From: Brachionus manjavacas
Taxonomy: Eukaryota > Rotifera > Eurotatoria > Ploima > Brachionidae
NCBI GenBank assembly: GCA_019054805.1
Contig: JAHQIY010000001.1
Location: forward strand, 5,346,501-5,410,500
Length of the DNA stretch: 64,000 bases
Direction: 5' to 3'
Shown: in pieces, positions 19,901 through 28,008 of the stretch
Numbering within the stretch: the first letter of the stretch is position 1
How the letters are laid out: each line of letters starts with the position of its first letter
Program-made: the position numbers and the translations under genes
The notes under the pieces: model-generated
What the model was told of the DNA's origin: nothing
The model's database searches: none
The model's input: only the letters and a program-made list of their open reading frames with translations

Positions 19901-22543
19901 ATTCAATTTATAATTGTATTATATGATATTTTATGTTTTATTAAAAAAATTTTTAAATTTTTTAACAAAAATTACTATTGATTTATAACAATTAATTTAA
20001 TAAAAAAAATAAAGTCTATGTCTTAAATTTTTAATTACGTAAAAATTTGACTAACTTAAATGAAGCGAAATTTTTTATTTTTACTAATTATTTTTACCAA
20101 CTTTACCTCCTGGAGAAAAACTAGACACATTTTTAGAAAGCTCGTTAAATTCTCTTCAAGAAAAACGGGGGTCAGTTGGGGTCAGTAGGGTGTCAAGTTT
20201 CTTTAAAAGTAGATTATGGTTTTTTCTTTAAAAATAATATTGAAATTAAGAAAACAAACATGACAGTCAAAAAGCTTAAACAGGGGGTCAGGTTTTTAAA
20301 AATATAAAAATATTCAATTTTCACAAAAAATAAAAATTTTGGAAAAAAACTAATTTAATTTTCAAAAAATAGAGAAAATTCAAACTAAATCATACATATT
20401 AAAACTTTTGAAAATATGTTTGCTTTGCAAAAAAAATTGGGGGTCAGTGTTTTAGTAGGACCTTTTTATTTGGTTTCATGTAACCAAATTGAAATTAAAT
20501 TTTAAATTTAGACAAATTTCTGCTTTTAGTAGATAATTTTTTTCCTCTAATTAAAAGTGAAAAGAATGCATAAATTTATGATCCTTTAAATCAATTGTTT
20601 TTACTTGTAGAAATAAATAACAAAAAATAAACTTACTTTTATTTGAATTTCTCCGTAATTTGCTGAAATTATCTCAAATCCAGTCATAATAGAATCAAAT
20701 TTAAACTCAGAATTCATTATTAAAAATTCTTTATCTCGTGAATAAATGGCACTTTCATTCATGTTGAAAAAAATACCAAACCACGAAATTTTAAAAAAAC
20801 TCAAGCTCATATTCTTTATTAAAACATTTTCTTGCATTAAAACAAAATTCTCTCTGCGTCTTGAAAAGAATCTGACCGTACACTCAACAATGGAATTCAA
20901 AACTTGTTCCAAACATAAAAAATCAATGGCATTATCTTAAAAAAAATTAAAAAAATGATTAATATTTGATTAATAAATTTCACATTACATTTTCCTATTG
21001 CAATTTCATGTTTGTTTATCAATTTAGATTTTTCTAATCCAATTTCAATAACATGGTTGCCATAAGTTGGCAATTTATAAGTAAGTTGCTTTAAATTTTG
21101 ATAAAAAATTTGCTCTATCATAACATTAAGACAAAATCTATAATGTAAAGGCATCATCTCTAAATTTTGGTTGACGGCATAATCAATAAAAAATTCGTAT
21201 CGATCATCAATAGAAACAATAGAGCTGCTTTGGTGCATTACAAATATGCTATTTTCGGTAACTAGATATTCTATCGGCAATAATATTTTGTTTAAACCTT
21301 TGCTTAGTTCCAACTCCCACGTGTTTACCAAATTAAATAAGTCAAAAAACATTTTTTCTCCATAAAAACATGATTTTTTTGTTTCACAGTCCATTAAATC
21401 AATCTTAATTTTTCCAGATTGATTGGCAAATATTTCAAATCCATTTATTAGTAAGTCAATCGGACATTTGATTGATAAAAGAATAAATTTTTTATAGATG
21501 GTATCAGAAGGTTGATTTACGGCCAAAAAATCAAAGCCTAAATAATTTACTTTTTTATCTTGAAGAGGAATGCGATCGTAATTAGTAAATAAAACATCAT
21601 TTAAAGTCTGAGAATAAATTAATACATTACATTTTGCAGTATCAAATGATGATAAAGAGCAAAATGAGTACAGCTTACTGTAGTCTGAGATGAATACTGA
21701 CTTCATTAAAGAAGTATTTTGGCTTCTGATTGTTAATTTATACCAACCAGAAAAAGAATAGCGATGATTAAGCAAATAAAAAGTTTCAAATAAATTCAAA
21801 TATGTCAAAATTTTAAAAGAAAATTTTATATTTTCATTTGAATCTAATTTTATTAGTTTATCTTCTCTTATCAAATAATCTGAACGAATTTGGCTCTTTT
21901 TAAGTTCAAGTAAGCCTCCAAGTGTTTGATCTAGAATTATTAGGTTTCCTTTTTTGACGTCAAATGGAGAAATAATATATCTTGAATAACCGAATTGAAG
22001 GTAAATTTTGATAGAATGCAATTCTGTATAATTTTTGAAAAATAGATTGTCTGTAAAATAACTCCCACAAGAAACTGTTTGCCCGCACTCTGCATGGCTT
22101 ATTAACTTAAATATTCTTTAAGTATAATTCAAATAAAAAAACATACTTACATGAATTTGAATATTTCCGGATCTTTTGACTTCAAAATCAAAAGCAAAAG
22201 CTGTTGTATCAACCAAAATTTCTGAATTGATGATCAAAAACTTATTTGAATCATTAAAGTTTTGTTTAAAATTAGAACTTGGTCTTGACTCGGCGTTAGG
22301 TTTTTCAGCTGAAAATTAAGGAATTACGAAATTCCTACAATAAGATTTAAATTTACCCTCTTGATATTCCAGAACATCAGTATCCCCATAATTTACCTCT
22401 ACATAAGACAAATTATATAATGATAAAACTTTTAATGTGCAGTTCAGTTCAAAGTCAATTGATTTGTTTATGTAAGGGCAAACAAGGTCCAAAGTCTGTC
22501 CATGAATCAAATAAAATAAGTTTTGCAAAATAAAAAACAACAT
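2614..22543 (-). CDS. polycystin-1-like receptor (REJ/GPS/PLAT), 12 exons, 3' part outside or missing
   Basis: Exons (minus strand): 22543-22357, 22308-22151, 22105-20989, 20935-20637, 19154-~18731, ~18671-18400, 16294-15145, 12508-11792, 11745-11623, 10299-9474, 7777-7305, 4979-2614. Every junction has GT..AG ends and the phases agree, giving 2704 codons. The start has a signal peptide (MLFFILQNLFYLIHG). Residues about 20-1480 hold six copies of a module I do not recognise; about 1480-1915 is REJ-like; GPS is near 2422 (SSHLTVFAG); membrane helix 1 about 2452-2477; PLAT about 2493-2608; helix 2 about 2660-2680. Polycystin-1 family proteins are large surface receptors that cleave themselves at the GPS and pair with TRPP channels. 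Exon 12 stops at a donor (CAA|GTAAGA); without splicing a stop follows three codons later. The last nine helices usual in the family were not found in the remaining 2.6 kb. No long coiled coil was visible. Confidence 0.8.
5265..6535. repeat. palindromic AGTGACATGT motifs flanking the LINE fragment
   Basis: Left of the LINE fragment: TTTAGTGACATGTTACTAAA (5267-5286), ATGACATGTC (5351-5360) and ACACATGTTA (5381-5390). Right of it, in inverse order and orientation: CATGTCACTAAAATTGAA (6431-6448), CACATGTGACTAAA (6485-6498) and AATGTCACTCAATT (6521-6534). The two sides are approximate inverted repeats, as if one foldback element encloses the LINE remnant. The same motif is clustered at 39941-40310. 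Confidence 0.5.
5454..6250 (+). pseudogene. non-LTR retrotransposon reverse transcriptase, 3' part
   Basis: A 216-codon frame matches the thumb and C-terminal part of LINE reverse transcriptases: INWSKTKIIFITKKRG, VVDSFGILGVIVDN, KRLYSIKRLFYLS, then FFKTFILPYFDYCSTLLIYF. The catalytic fingers and palm are missing. After the T-run at 6094-6103 the protein continues one frame over (FINRLILDDLYLNGNFFKI), so there is one frameshift. It lies in the intron between exons 12 and 11 of the polycystin-like gene, antisense to it, and is flanked by GTGACATGT-type palindromes. Confidence 0.75.
6555..6802. mobile_element. short foldback element (MITE)
   Basis: The left end (6555-6583, starting GGCTCTGTTCTTTTTTGTAC) and the right end (6774-6802) are reverse complements with two mismatches in 29 bp. 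The 248-bp element has a GC-rich core (GGGGCCCGGGGGGAGCCC near 6620) in otherwise AT-rich intron DNA and no coding capacity. I could not settle the target duplication. Confidence 0.6.
7305..7777 (-). CDS. polycystin-1-like gene, exon 11: REJ module
   Basis: The exon begins RCRISGFCKRFNKYF and ends RYEYF. It shows the REJ pattern: a Cys-rich start (ESKCVNGCQ), a Tyr-rich strand, N-Q...GS, VNHKPYNGKCQIDCRNGTA and IECSDWLDSDGYI. Phase 2 at its acceptor fits exon 10 (ACC AG|G) and phase 1 at its donor fits exon 12. REJ regions lie next to the GPS in polycystin-1 and sperm receptor for egg jelly proteins, which is the order here. Confidence 0.8.
7778..9473. other. intron 10 of the polycystin-like gene; no gene seen
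   Basis: No protein-like frame. Around 7980-8250 and 8735-8815 the sequence is less AT-biased and contains CCGAAT/CCCATTTACC-like pieces that may be an eroded repeat. A perfect 16-bp inverted repeat, TTCAAAGAGTGAAAAA, is readable near 9254-9300. Confidence 0.4.
9474..10299 (-). CDS. polycystin-1-like gene, exon 10: start of REJ region
   Basis: The exon runs from DLIFEPEIDM to VPEGSTR with donor CAG|GTATTT. The first half reads like the entry to the REJ region of polycystin-1: WTIFPIFPN, then YTYNLVIKSNTLDYGLYLFK and the conserved loop ETHVEVLPGGIALFS, followed by a GTEQRLKFDTI strand. Phase 1 in, phase 2 out, consistent with both neighbours. Confidence 0.7.
10761..10855 (+). repeat. 3' tail of a dispersed retroelement with (ATA)n end
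   Basis: TGTGCAACGAGCTACCATAG, then GGCGACCTC and CCGCAAGCTAGTCTTGCTGT, ends in a run of ATA repeats. A second copy in the same orientation lies at 48690-48782. A conserved tail closed by a triplet microsatellite is typical of SINE or LINE 3' ends; the body could not be found in either place. Confidence 0.6.
11623..12508 (-). CDS. polycystin-1-like gene, exons 8-9: sixth ectodomain module
   Basis: Exon 8 (12508-11792) and exon 9 (11745-11623) are separated by a 46-bp intron. Module landmarks: EARCSLLIISQAKFDSVFVE, YGDC, NNEFKYTSYLIGFKIY, EPGSIDLLF, YGECGSLKPCSLYEEN, a KKGWNEFFVDKPEKIQKGS strand pair, SSDLIF and ETYHYLDLL. Exon 9 (DFKIIGIKYENKIND, ending STDCTQ) links the array to the REJ part. 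All joints are phase 1. Confidence 0.75.
12740..14720 (+). pseudogene. degenerate non-LTR retrotransposon in polycystin intron 7
   Basis: Several frames together give the landmarks of a LINE reverse transcriptase: SYRPVSLTSVSD (near 12947), RVVLGD and SGVSQRSLLRPL (near 13115-13190), the catalytic box as LYADDSKILG (13234-13263), then after a 0.6-kb interruption KSACAKVSRLIGMLKRTF, LYASVVRSLLDYAVQ and KSAAGFKMALGKFNGT (to about 14625). There are many stops and frameshifts. It ends near CAAGAACTAGTACTACTACT. The box SGVxQxS and the tail resemble the LINE at 58740-59757, so both may belong to one family (Jockey/CR1-like by general appearance). A foldback element is inserted at 13620-14067. Confidence 0.75.
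13620..14067. mobile_element. foldback element with CTCATTTT minisatellite in one arm
   Basis: Both ends carry CACCTATTGACGGTGGCTGT (right end inverted, with GGCGG for GGTGG) and pair over more than 100 bp, including TATGACTTACTATGAAAAGA and CTTTAGGTTAGAGTTCTAC. Deeper in, both arms share CATTTTGTTCTTCGTTAG. The left arm holds about ten extra copies of an 8-9-bp CTCATTTT unit (about 13706-13820) that the right arm lacks. The element splits the LINE between its catalytic box and its thumb region. Confidence 0.7.
15145..16294 (-). CDS. polycystin-1-like gene, exon 7: end of module 4 and whole module 5
   Basis: The exon opens phase 0 at IVCSVNKHITIK, directly after SIE of exon 6, and closes phase 1 at QKYAVNY. 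Module 5 is complete within it: YDNRLDCHILLISQTKNEV, FKFGKC, LLVNTEFKFQANLIGFEFE, NSGTLIVCLY, a WYLKVSFGFNRIILDKPLTV strand pair with PKGSMAL, YRSDLIISAGDFIK and QPGSYELQL. The 350-codon frame that starts at 16168 is the inner part of this exon; the acceptor TTTAAAG at 16295-16296 restores the true start. Confidence 0.75.
16579..17066. mobile_element. non-autonomous TIR element, copy A (polycystin intron 6)
   Basis: The left end GGTTTAATTTTTTGTGTTTG and the right end (inverse of the same, with GTATG for GTTTG) form terminal repeats that extend through ACAAAATGT..TCCAA and the GTGCGAT segment. Internal blocks (TTCATAAAACCTGAGAACA, CTTAAGGATCATCATATCAC) recur in inverse orientation in the copy at 37128-37887. 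A related end is at 29198. No coding frame remains. Confidence 0.65.
18400..19154 (-). CDS. polycystin-1-like gene, exons 5-6: modules 3 (end) and 4 (start)
   Basis: Exon 5 starts phase 0 at IYECEASCVQHFM after QIK of exon 4 and contains VGLNKIELFQFENVKKGSII and SSDYLVKGN. Exon 6 reads CLSTIDKTVNCSLFIASES, VEINYGDN, LLNSEFLFETVLYGFDIW and NKGKISIE. The joint is ambiguous: 18731|18671 (AGTT|GTATTC to GGAG|ATATAC) or 18734|18683 both give phase 1, while the stronger-looking CAA|GTACAT at 18723 would lead to a stop. Confidence 0.65.
19615..20462. mobile_element. foldback element in polycystin intron 4
   Basis: The outer ends read ACTAAAACACTGATCCC (from 19621) and GGGGGTCAGTGTTTTAGT (to about 20457). 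Arms pair over about 250 bp with indels: CTGACCCCCATTTTTCTTGA (19788) has counterparts near 20160 and 20284, and AGAATTTAACCAGCTTTCTA pairs with TAGAAAGCTCGTTAAATTCT. The right arm has an additional block of about 100 bp. CCTTTTATTTGG left (19604) and CCTTTTTATTTGG right (20461) may be the target duplication. Confidence 0.6.
20637..20935 (-). CDS. polycystin-1-like gene, exon 4: start of module 3
   Basis: The exon begins at 20935 after TTTTTTTAAG and reads YNAIDFLCLEQVLNSIVECT, then LIMNSEFKFDSIMTGFEII and NYGEIQIK, ending at AAA|GTAAGT. The usual YGD strand is poorly kept, so this is the most diverged copy of the module. Phase 1 in, phase 0 out. Confidence 0.7.
20989..22105 (-). CDS. polycystin-1-like gene, exon 3: module 1 (end) and module 2
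   Basis: The acceptor ATATTTAAG at 22106-22107 gives LISHAECGQTVSCGSYFTDN in phase 0 after exon 2. Module 1 closes with DVKKGNLIIL, IRSDYLIREDKLIK and HRYSFSGWYKLTI. Module 2 follows inside the same exon: SFDTAKCNVLIYSQTLNDV, INGFEIFANQSGKIKIDL, ETKKSCFYGEKMF, WELELSKGLNKILLPIEYLV, YRFCLNVMIEQIFYQNL and GNHVIEIGL. The donor is AAAAT|GTAATG at 20988. Confidence 0.75.
22151..22543 (-). CDS. polycystin-1-like gene, exons 1-2: signal peptide and start of module 1
   Basis: Exon 1 (22543-22357) has the ATG, a hydrophobic signal peptide with likely cleavage after HG (MLFFILQNLFYLIHG) and LNCTLKVLSLYNLSYVEVNY-GD. The donor is GAGG|GTAAAT. Exon 2 (22308-22151) reads EKPNAESRPSSNFKQ, KFLIINSEILVDTTAFAFDF, RSGNIQIH and ends CAT|GTAAGT. 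Phase 1 between them; the intron is 48 bp. The signal peptide is the main reason to start the gene here and not at the PAN/LamG exons upstream. Confidence 0.75.
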
Positions 22544-23789
22544 TTTTTATTTCAATAAATTTAAGAAAAAAGTTAAAATTGATATTTTTGAGCAAAAATT
22601 TTAAAATTGCAAGAAAAATACTGTGTAAATATTTAATGATAAATATTTTTTATTTGAGTATTGAGGATATTTTAAATAAAATTAAACAAATAAATATAAT
22701 TTTAAATAATTTTACAATGTTAAATATTTTGCTCGCTTTAAGATTAAAAGAGAGATTTTTTTTATTATTCAATACAAGCTTAATGCATATTGAGTTTCTA
22801 AAAATTTTTAAAAACAATAACATGCTCTTTTCAAGCTCTTTTCAAAAATTTTAAATAAAAATTGAAATCTTTTCTCTATGGATTCAATTTTATTCACTAA
22901 ATATTTTTGAAAAAATGGAGAAGTGATTAAAGAGCTTTATTTTCTTTGAAAATATCGGACAACTTTCAATTGACATGATATTTTGGTAAAAAAATTGCTA
23001 TTTTAAATTTTCTAGAAATTTTCTAAAGATGATATAAATGTTGAAAATTCTTTGAAAATAACTTGAGTAAAATATGCATCCTTATTAATATAAAACGATT
23101 AAATAATTTCTAAAATTTACTTATTAATTTTTTAACATCAGTTTTTTATTTTTTTAAAATTTTAAAAATTATTTAGTTAAATATTTTTAATAATTTTTTA
23201 ACTGGTTATTTTTTATCATGCGTCCTGTACTGCAGAGACATTTTTTAAAGATTTTTTCTCCCCTAGCCTCCCCACTATCAGCTAGGATAGAAAAGGGACA
23301 ATTATTGTTTAAAAAAAAAATTGTTATCAAGTTCCATTTTTTAAATTCATGTAAATTGAATTTACTTCTTTTTCACCTAATTAAATTTTTGCCTTTTTTG
23401 CTTCTTGTTAACCTAAATAAATGGGCACTTTGAAGAATAATCAATTTCTGAAGCTAAAAATGATGAAATTAATTTTTAAAATGTGATTATTTATTTTTGA
23501 AATTTATTAATTTTCGATCTTTAATTATGTTTATTCATCAAATACGTGAACATGATTTGGTCATATAATATAAAAGGTAAACATTTATTCATTTAATCGA
23601 GGGTACTTAAATGTGGCCAGTTTATTAATCTTTTTTAATTGATAGTAAATTATTAAAAAAAAAAGTTCATAAATTTACTTTATTAAATTATTTTGTTTAG
23701 CTAATCAGATTTAGGGTTAAGGAAATCAAGTTGGGTCAATTTAGTTTCTAATATAAATCAACAATTCAAACCTATAATTTACTAAATTT
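22544..23789. other. intergenic region, presumed promoter of the polycystin-like gene
   Basis: AT-rich DNA between two parallel genes. The open frames here are Leu/Phe/Lys/Asn-rich and look like chance reading of A/T runs. The 23218-23300 stretch (CCCCTAGCCTCCCCACTATC) is less AT-rich but matches nothing I know. Confidence 0.4.
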
Positions 23790-24752
23790 TTAAATAACTT
23801 CATTCATTAGGTCTAAAATTTGCTCTTCATTTAAATTTTCCATATAAATTTTTATATCATCGACAATTAATTCTCCACCATTATCATTTATGTCTGAACT
23901 TTTTCCAATAAAGTTTACTTTTCTAAAGATTGCTTGAGGGCTAAAAGCAAATTGTTTGCTTGACACTAAAGTTCCATTCAAATAAATGCTTGCTTTTTGT
24001 TGCGAGTCAAAAATAAGTCCAAAATGATGCCATACGCCGATTGAAAGACTATCAGGCAAAAACAAAACATCTTTTTTAAATGGTGCTAACCTATTCGTTT
24101 GGTCTGATAAAGATAAAAAAGATCTTGAATCTGAAATTCGGGTCAAACCAAATTTTACTAAGTCTCCAAATTCACCATTGCCAAACTCGAATAGTGTCAA
24201 TTTTGAAGAGAAATTAATTATTTTTAGCCAAACTAGACAAGAAAATTTTGGATAAAAATAAAATCCTTCAGCAACTTTAAAGTAGCCATAATTCAATTGC
24301 ATTGCAGAATTGGGTTTTCCATTGCGATCCGGTACAAAAAATGCATTAACCGGTTCAATTTCTATGTTGTTTACTATATCTCGTGTAAGAGAATCAGAAA
24401 AAATCCAATGCACGATCAGACCATCAATACTAAAAAAATATCAATTTTAATTCAGAAATTATTTTAGGATTAAAAATTACTTCAAAAATTTAAATCGCTG
24501 GTATACAGTTACTGATAGTGAATCTGCAAAATCAATTTGACCATAAGGGGAATATAAATAGCAAATTTGGTTTAAATATTTTGTAAATCGGCAATAACTT
24601 CTACTTGAACACTTAAAAAGACAATTAATTCGGCTTGATGATTCGAATTTTTCAACTAAATTATCTTCTGAAACATATTTGCTTAATATTCGAAATTCTG
24701 TTGCCCAATAAATTTTAAAAATTAAAAATGTAATAAATATTTTCAAAATCAT
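23790..24752 (-). CDS. secreted PAN/LamG-like two-domain protein
   Basis: Two exons, 24752-24481 and 24429-23790, join in phase 2 (TTG AA|GTAATT to TTTTTTTAG|T), giving 303 aa with a 51-bp intron. The start MILKIFITFLIFKIYW is a signal peptide. Residues about 35-85 have a Cys pattern like a PAN/Apple domain (INCLFKCSSRSYCRFTKY, then QICYLYS). The rest is a LamG/concanavalin-A-like jelly-roll: LIVHWIFSDSLTRDIVN, FSCLVWLKI, LSIGVWHHFGLIFDSQQ, ASIYLNGTLVSSK and the final GGELIVDDIKIYMENL strand, which is the typical end of LamG_3-type domains. Such proteins are extracellular binding modules; the ligand is unknown. It runs parallel to the polycystin-like gene 1.25 kb downstream but ends in its own stop (GAAGTTATTTAA). 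Confidence 0.75.
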
Positions 24753-26153
24753 TTTTTGTTATAAATTATTTAGAAGAAAAATATGTAAAGTATATTTTTT
24801 ATTAGACATATTTTAATTGTTTGACAATATCTGAATCTAAATTTGTGTTAGATATTTTTTGAAAACGATCTAAAAATAATATTGATTAAATATGTTATTT
24901 TTTTTAGTTTTAAATTTCTTTAGTTAAAAACTTCTGCTTAAAAGTATATCAGGCTGCCAATTATTTTTAAAAAAATAAAAAAATTTTTCTTGAAAAAAAA
25001 TTACAAAAATTCGGTTCTAAGGGAAAATCTTTTTTAACATAAATAAAGTTTAATTTATTTCATCATTTTTTGTTCAAAAATATAAATACTTAGTGGAAGT
25101 AGTAATGTTAAATTAAACTGCGATCCTGACTAGCGAAAGTCTAATGAAAGGACCCCATGGCAGCGCCTTTAACTAAAATTTTACATTGAAGGCTTTCACA
25201 ACTAATAAAATATTCAATTTAAAAAAAAAATTAAATTATTACTTAGCGTACTCCTTTTCAAATAGATGCTGTTTTTGCGGAAATGTGAAAACTTGCTACA
25301 GAATTACAGTAAAAAAGTAAAATAAAAATTATTAAAAATTTTAATTGAAATTTTTTTGTTGCATTTAGATGTACAAATTAAAAAAAAATCTAAAGATATT
25401 TAAAAAAAATATGAAATTGAGTTTATCTTTTTTGAGATTTAAATTTTTGATTTTTTTTTTAAACAAATGAACTAAGCTGTCACATTGCCGTTTTTGCTAA
25501 TTTTATTGATTCTATTGATTTAATGATGATCCTAATCAAGTAAATTATAAAATATTTAAGCATGGTTTATGCCCCAATAAAGAATGTTAATGCTATAGTT
25601 TTGTGTATATTGAGAATTTTTTTCAGTGTTGTGTTAAATAAAATTCAATTTAATAATTTTTGATTTCAATTTAATAATATTATACTTGGTTTAATTTTTT
25701 TGTATTTGAATTGAAAAATGTATCCACTGTTGAATCAAAATGAATTCATTTAATTCTAAATTTTGCTTTCATCTGGTTTAAAATATTTGATTTTGTGATA
25801 GAATACGAAGCAGACTGAAGGTTTTATAAAAAAAATTAAAAAATTTGATAATATTGGGTTTAATTAAGCTTTTATTCTTTTAAAATTTTTTTAAATATTA
25901 TTAATATCGGAAAATTTGAAATTATTTTTTCACCAATTTTTTTGAAAAAAAAATCTAAAATTAAAACTTAAAAATAAATTTTCTATTAATTTTTTTTCTC
26001 ACTAATTACTGATATTTATATTCAATAAATAATATATATTTATATTTTATTTTGGAAAATTACACTAAATATCTTAAGGCATACACAATATTTAAATTTT
26101 TAAATTTTACAATTTTTAATAAAAAAAAGTTGAAATAAGCAAAAAAATTCAGG
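24753..26153. other. intergenic region
   Basis: AT-rich, no protein-like frame. One less AT-rich patch (25116-25170, CTGACTAGCGAAAGTC and GACCCCATGGCAGCGCC) may be a retroelement remnant. A piece related to the TIR family at 16579 (TTGGTTTAATTTTTTTGTAT) is at about 25687-25735. Confidence 0.4.
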
Positions 26154-28008
26154 TCAAAATTTCTCATTTAATTCAAAACCACCATTAATATTTTCTTGGT
26201 TTTTCTCTTTGCTGTCTTCAACTACTGTTTGTTTTGATATGTCGTTTTGATCATCAGACTTTTGAGCGTCAAAAACAGGTTTCCAATCATTTCTGGGCTG
26301 AGTTAACTTATAAAGCTCATTTAAAACTTGACTTTTGTAAATTTCAGCACAAAAATTTTTTACAAATGGTGACAAGTTAATAGCAATTATCCCCCATCCA
26401 ATCCAATGAGCCCAGAATGGATACCTATAATTTCCGAGAACAACTTCTGAATTAGACGAAATGGTAACTATTGCAATCAAAATTGCTAAAATAGGAGTAA
26501 AAATTTTAAAACATATCTTCCAAAATATATTCAGCTCGATATTAAGCATAAGTTTAATATCTTCATTTAACTTTTTGCTTCCGTAGCACCAACACAAAGC
26601 TATTGCTTCGAATGTAGCACACAATATAATTGGCAAAACCGATGTGTAAGACTCAATTAAATTTAGCAAATAATAACCACCTTTAGTTGTCATAGAACAC
26701 CCAACTAAAAAGAATAACATACAAGCGCAAAACCGAAATTTGGTTTTATTCACTTTTTTTTTTATTTTAAAAACTAGAACAAATGAATCTAGAACACATT
26801 CTGCTAGCGAAAGTAGAGAGCCAAAGCCGATCGTAATCATCATTAGAAAAAAAAATATGCACCATATCCACGGAAAAGGCATTAGGGACAACGCTTCAGG
26901 ATAAACAATAAAAGAAAGACCAGGACCACCTACTGCTAGATCACCTATAGCTACTCCAGTTTTTTCGGACATGAAGCCTAATACTGAAAATACTGCTAAA
27001 CCAGCAATCAAGCCTGTTGCTCCATCTAAAATGACCACAAAAATGCTTGTTCGTTGATGATTATAGTTAAATTTATTATGCTTTCCTAAAGTTAAAAGTC
27101 CTCCTTGAGCTATGCTTAAACAAAAATACACCTGCGATGCAGCATCTATCCAAGTTTTAAGTCTGAACAGCTTACTGAAATCAACACTGGCTATATAATA
27201 GACTACTCCTTTCATTGAACCTGGCAAAGTTAGTCCTCTGATTATCAAAGCAAAAAGCATAATATATGGGAAAATGGCTGTAATGTATGAAACTTTTCCC
27301 AATGACTGAATACCTTTGTACAAGCTCAAGAATGCTAGCATCCAGCAAACAAACAAGCTACAAACTAATTTCCAATTCATTCCTGTAGGGTGCTCAATGC
27401 CATCTGACATTTCAAGGACAAAATTATAAAAAAATTGCTTTGAAGGTGAGTCCAAATTATTAGCCATTATAGTCATATTTTCACTTGATACAAAACAAGC
27501 ATCATTATTCCACCAATTATCACAAGATATCCATGGTAGTTTAGGCATAAATGAGCTAATCAAATATACTAGGCAATAGCATATTATTACATTGTAATAG
27601 AGACAAACGAAGATGGTTACCATCACTGAAGTCATGCCTAAACCACGGAAAAGAGGTGATATTTTCCATACTTTGAGTGGTCCACACTTTGAATATTGAG
27701 AGATTGTGAGTTCTAAGAAAAAAATTGGTAAGCCAATTAAGAACAACATGATTACGAAAGCAATAACAAAAGCACCTTGATTTAGAACTAGTTAAATAAT
27801 TTTTTTAATTTTTTTTCATTTTACTTCCTCCATTTTGATAACAGAGAAAAGGAAATCGCCAAACATTTCCTAGACCCACTGCAAATCCGATGCATGTCAT
27901 TAAAAACTCGACTGGATTGTCCCAGTGAACATGATGGTTATGATGATGATGCACAAACGGAATGTGTATGTGATGGTGATGATTGTGGTTATGTGAATGT
28001 GAATCCAT
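26154..28008 (-). CDS. SLC6-family sodium-dependent transporter with His-rich N-terminus
   Basis: Exon 1 (28008-27825) and exon 2 (27775-26154) join across a 49-bp intron as QNGG-S-AFVIAF (phase 1), giving 601 aa, the usual SLC6 length. These 12-helix plasma-membrane carriers move amino acids or neurotransmitters with Na+ and Cl-. Helix 1 has the signature [14 protein letters not shown] with CYQNGGSAF; the large loop after helix 3 has a Cys pair ([11 protein letters not shown]) and an N-glycosylation site; helix 6 region reads [39 protein letters not shown] follows. Substrate cannot be told from sequence by eye. Residues 3-28 are unusual: [20 protein letters not shown] and further His. The C-terminal tail is acidic and soluble. 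Confidence 0.9.

Noticed and set aside
22579-23433. Two + strand frames between the polycystin-like and LamG genes
   Set aside because: Hydrophobic/Asn/Lys composition from AT-rich DNA, no domain, no context.
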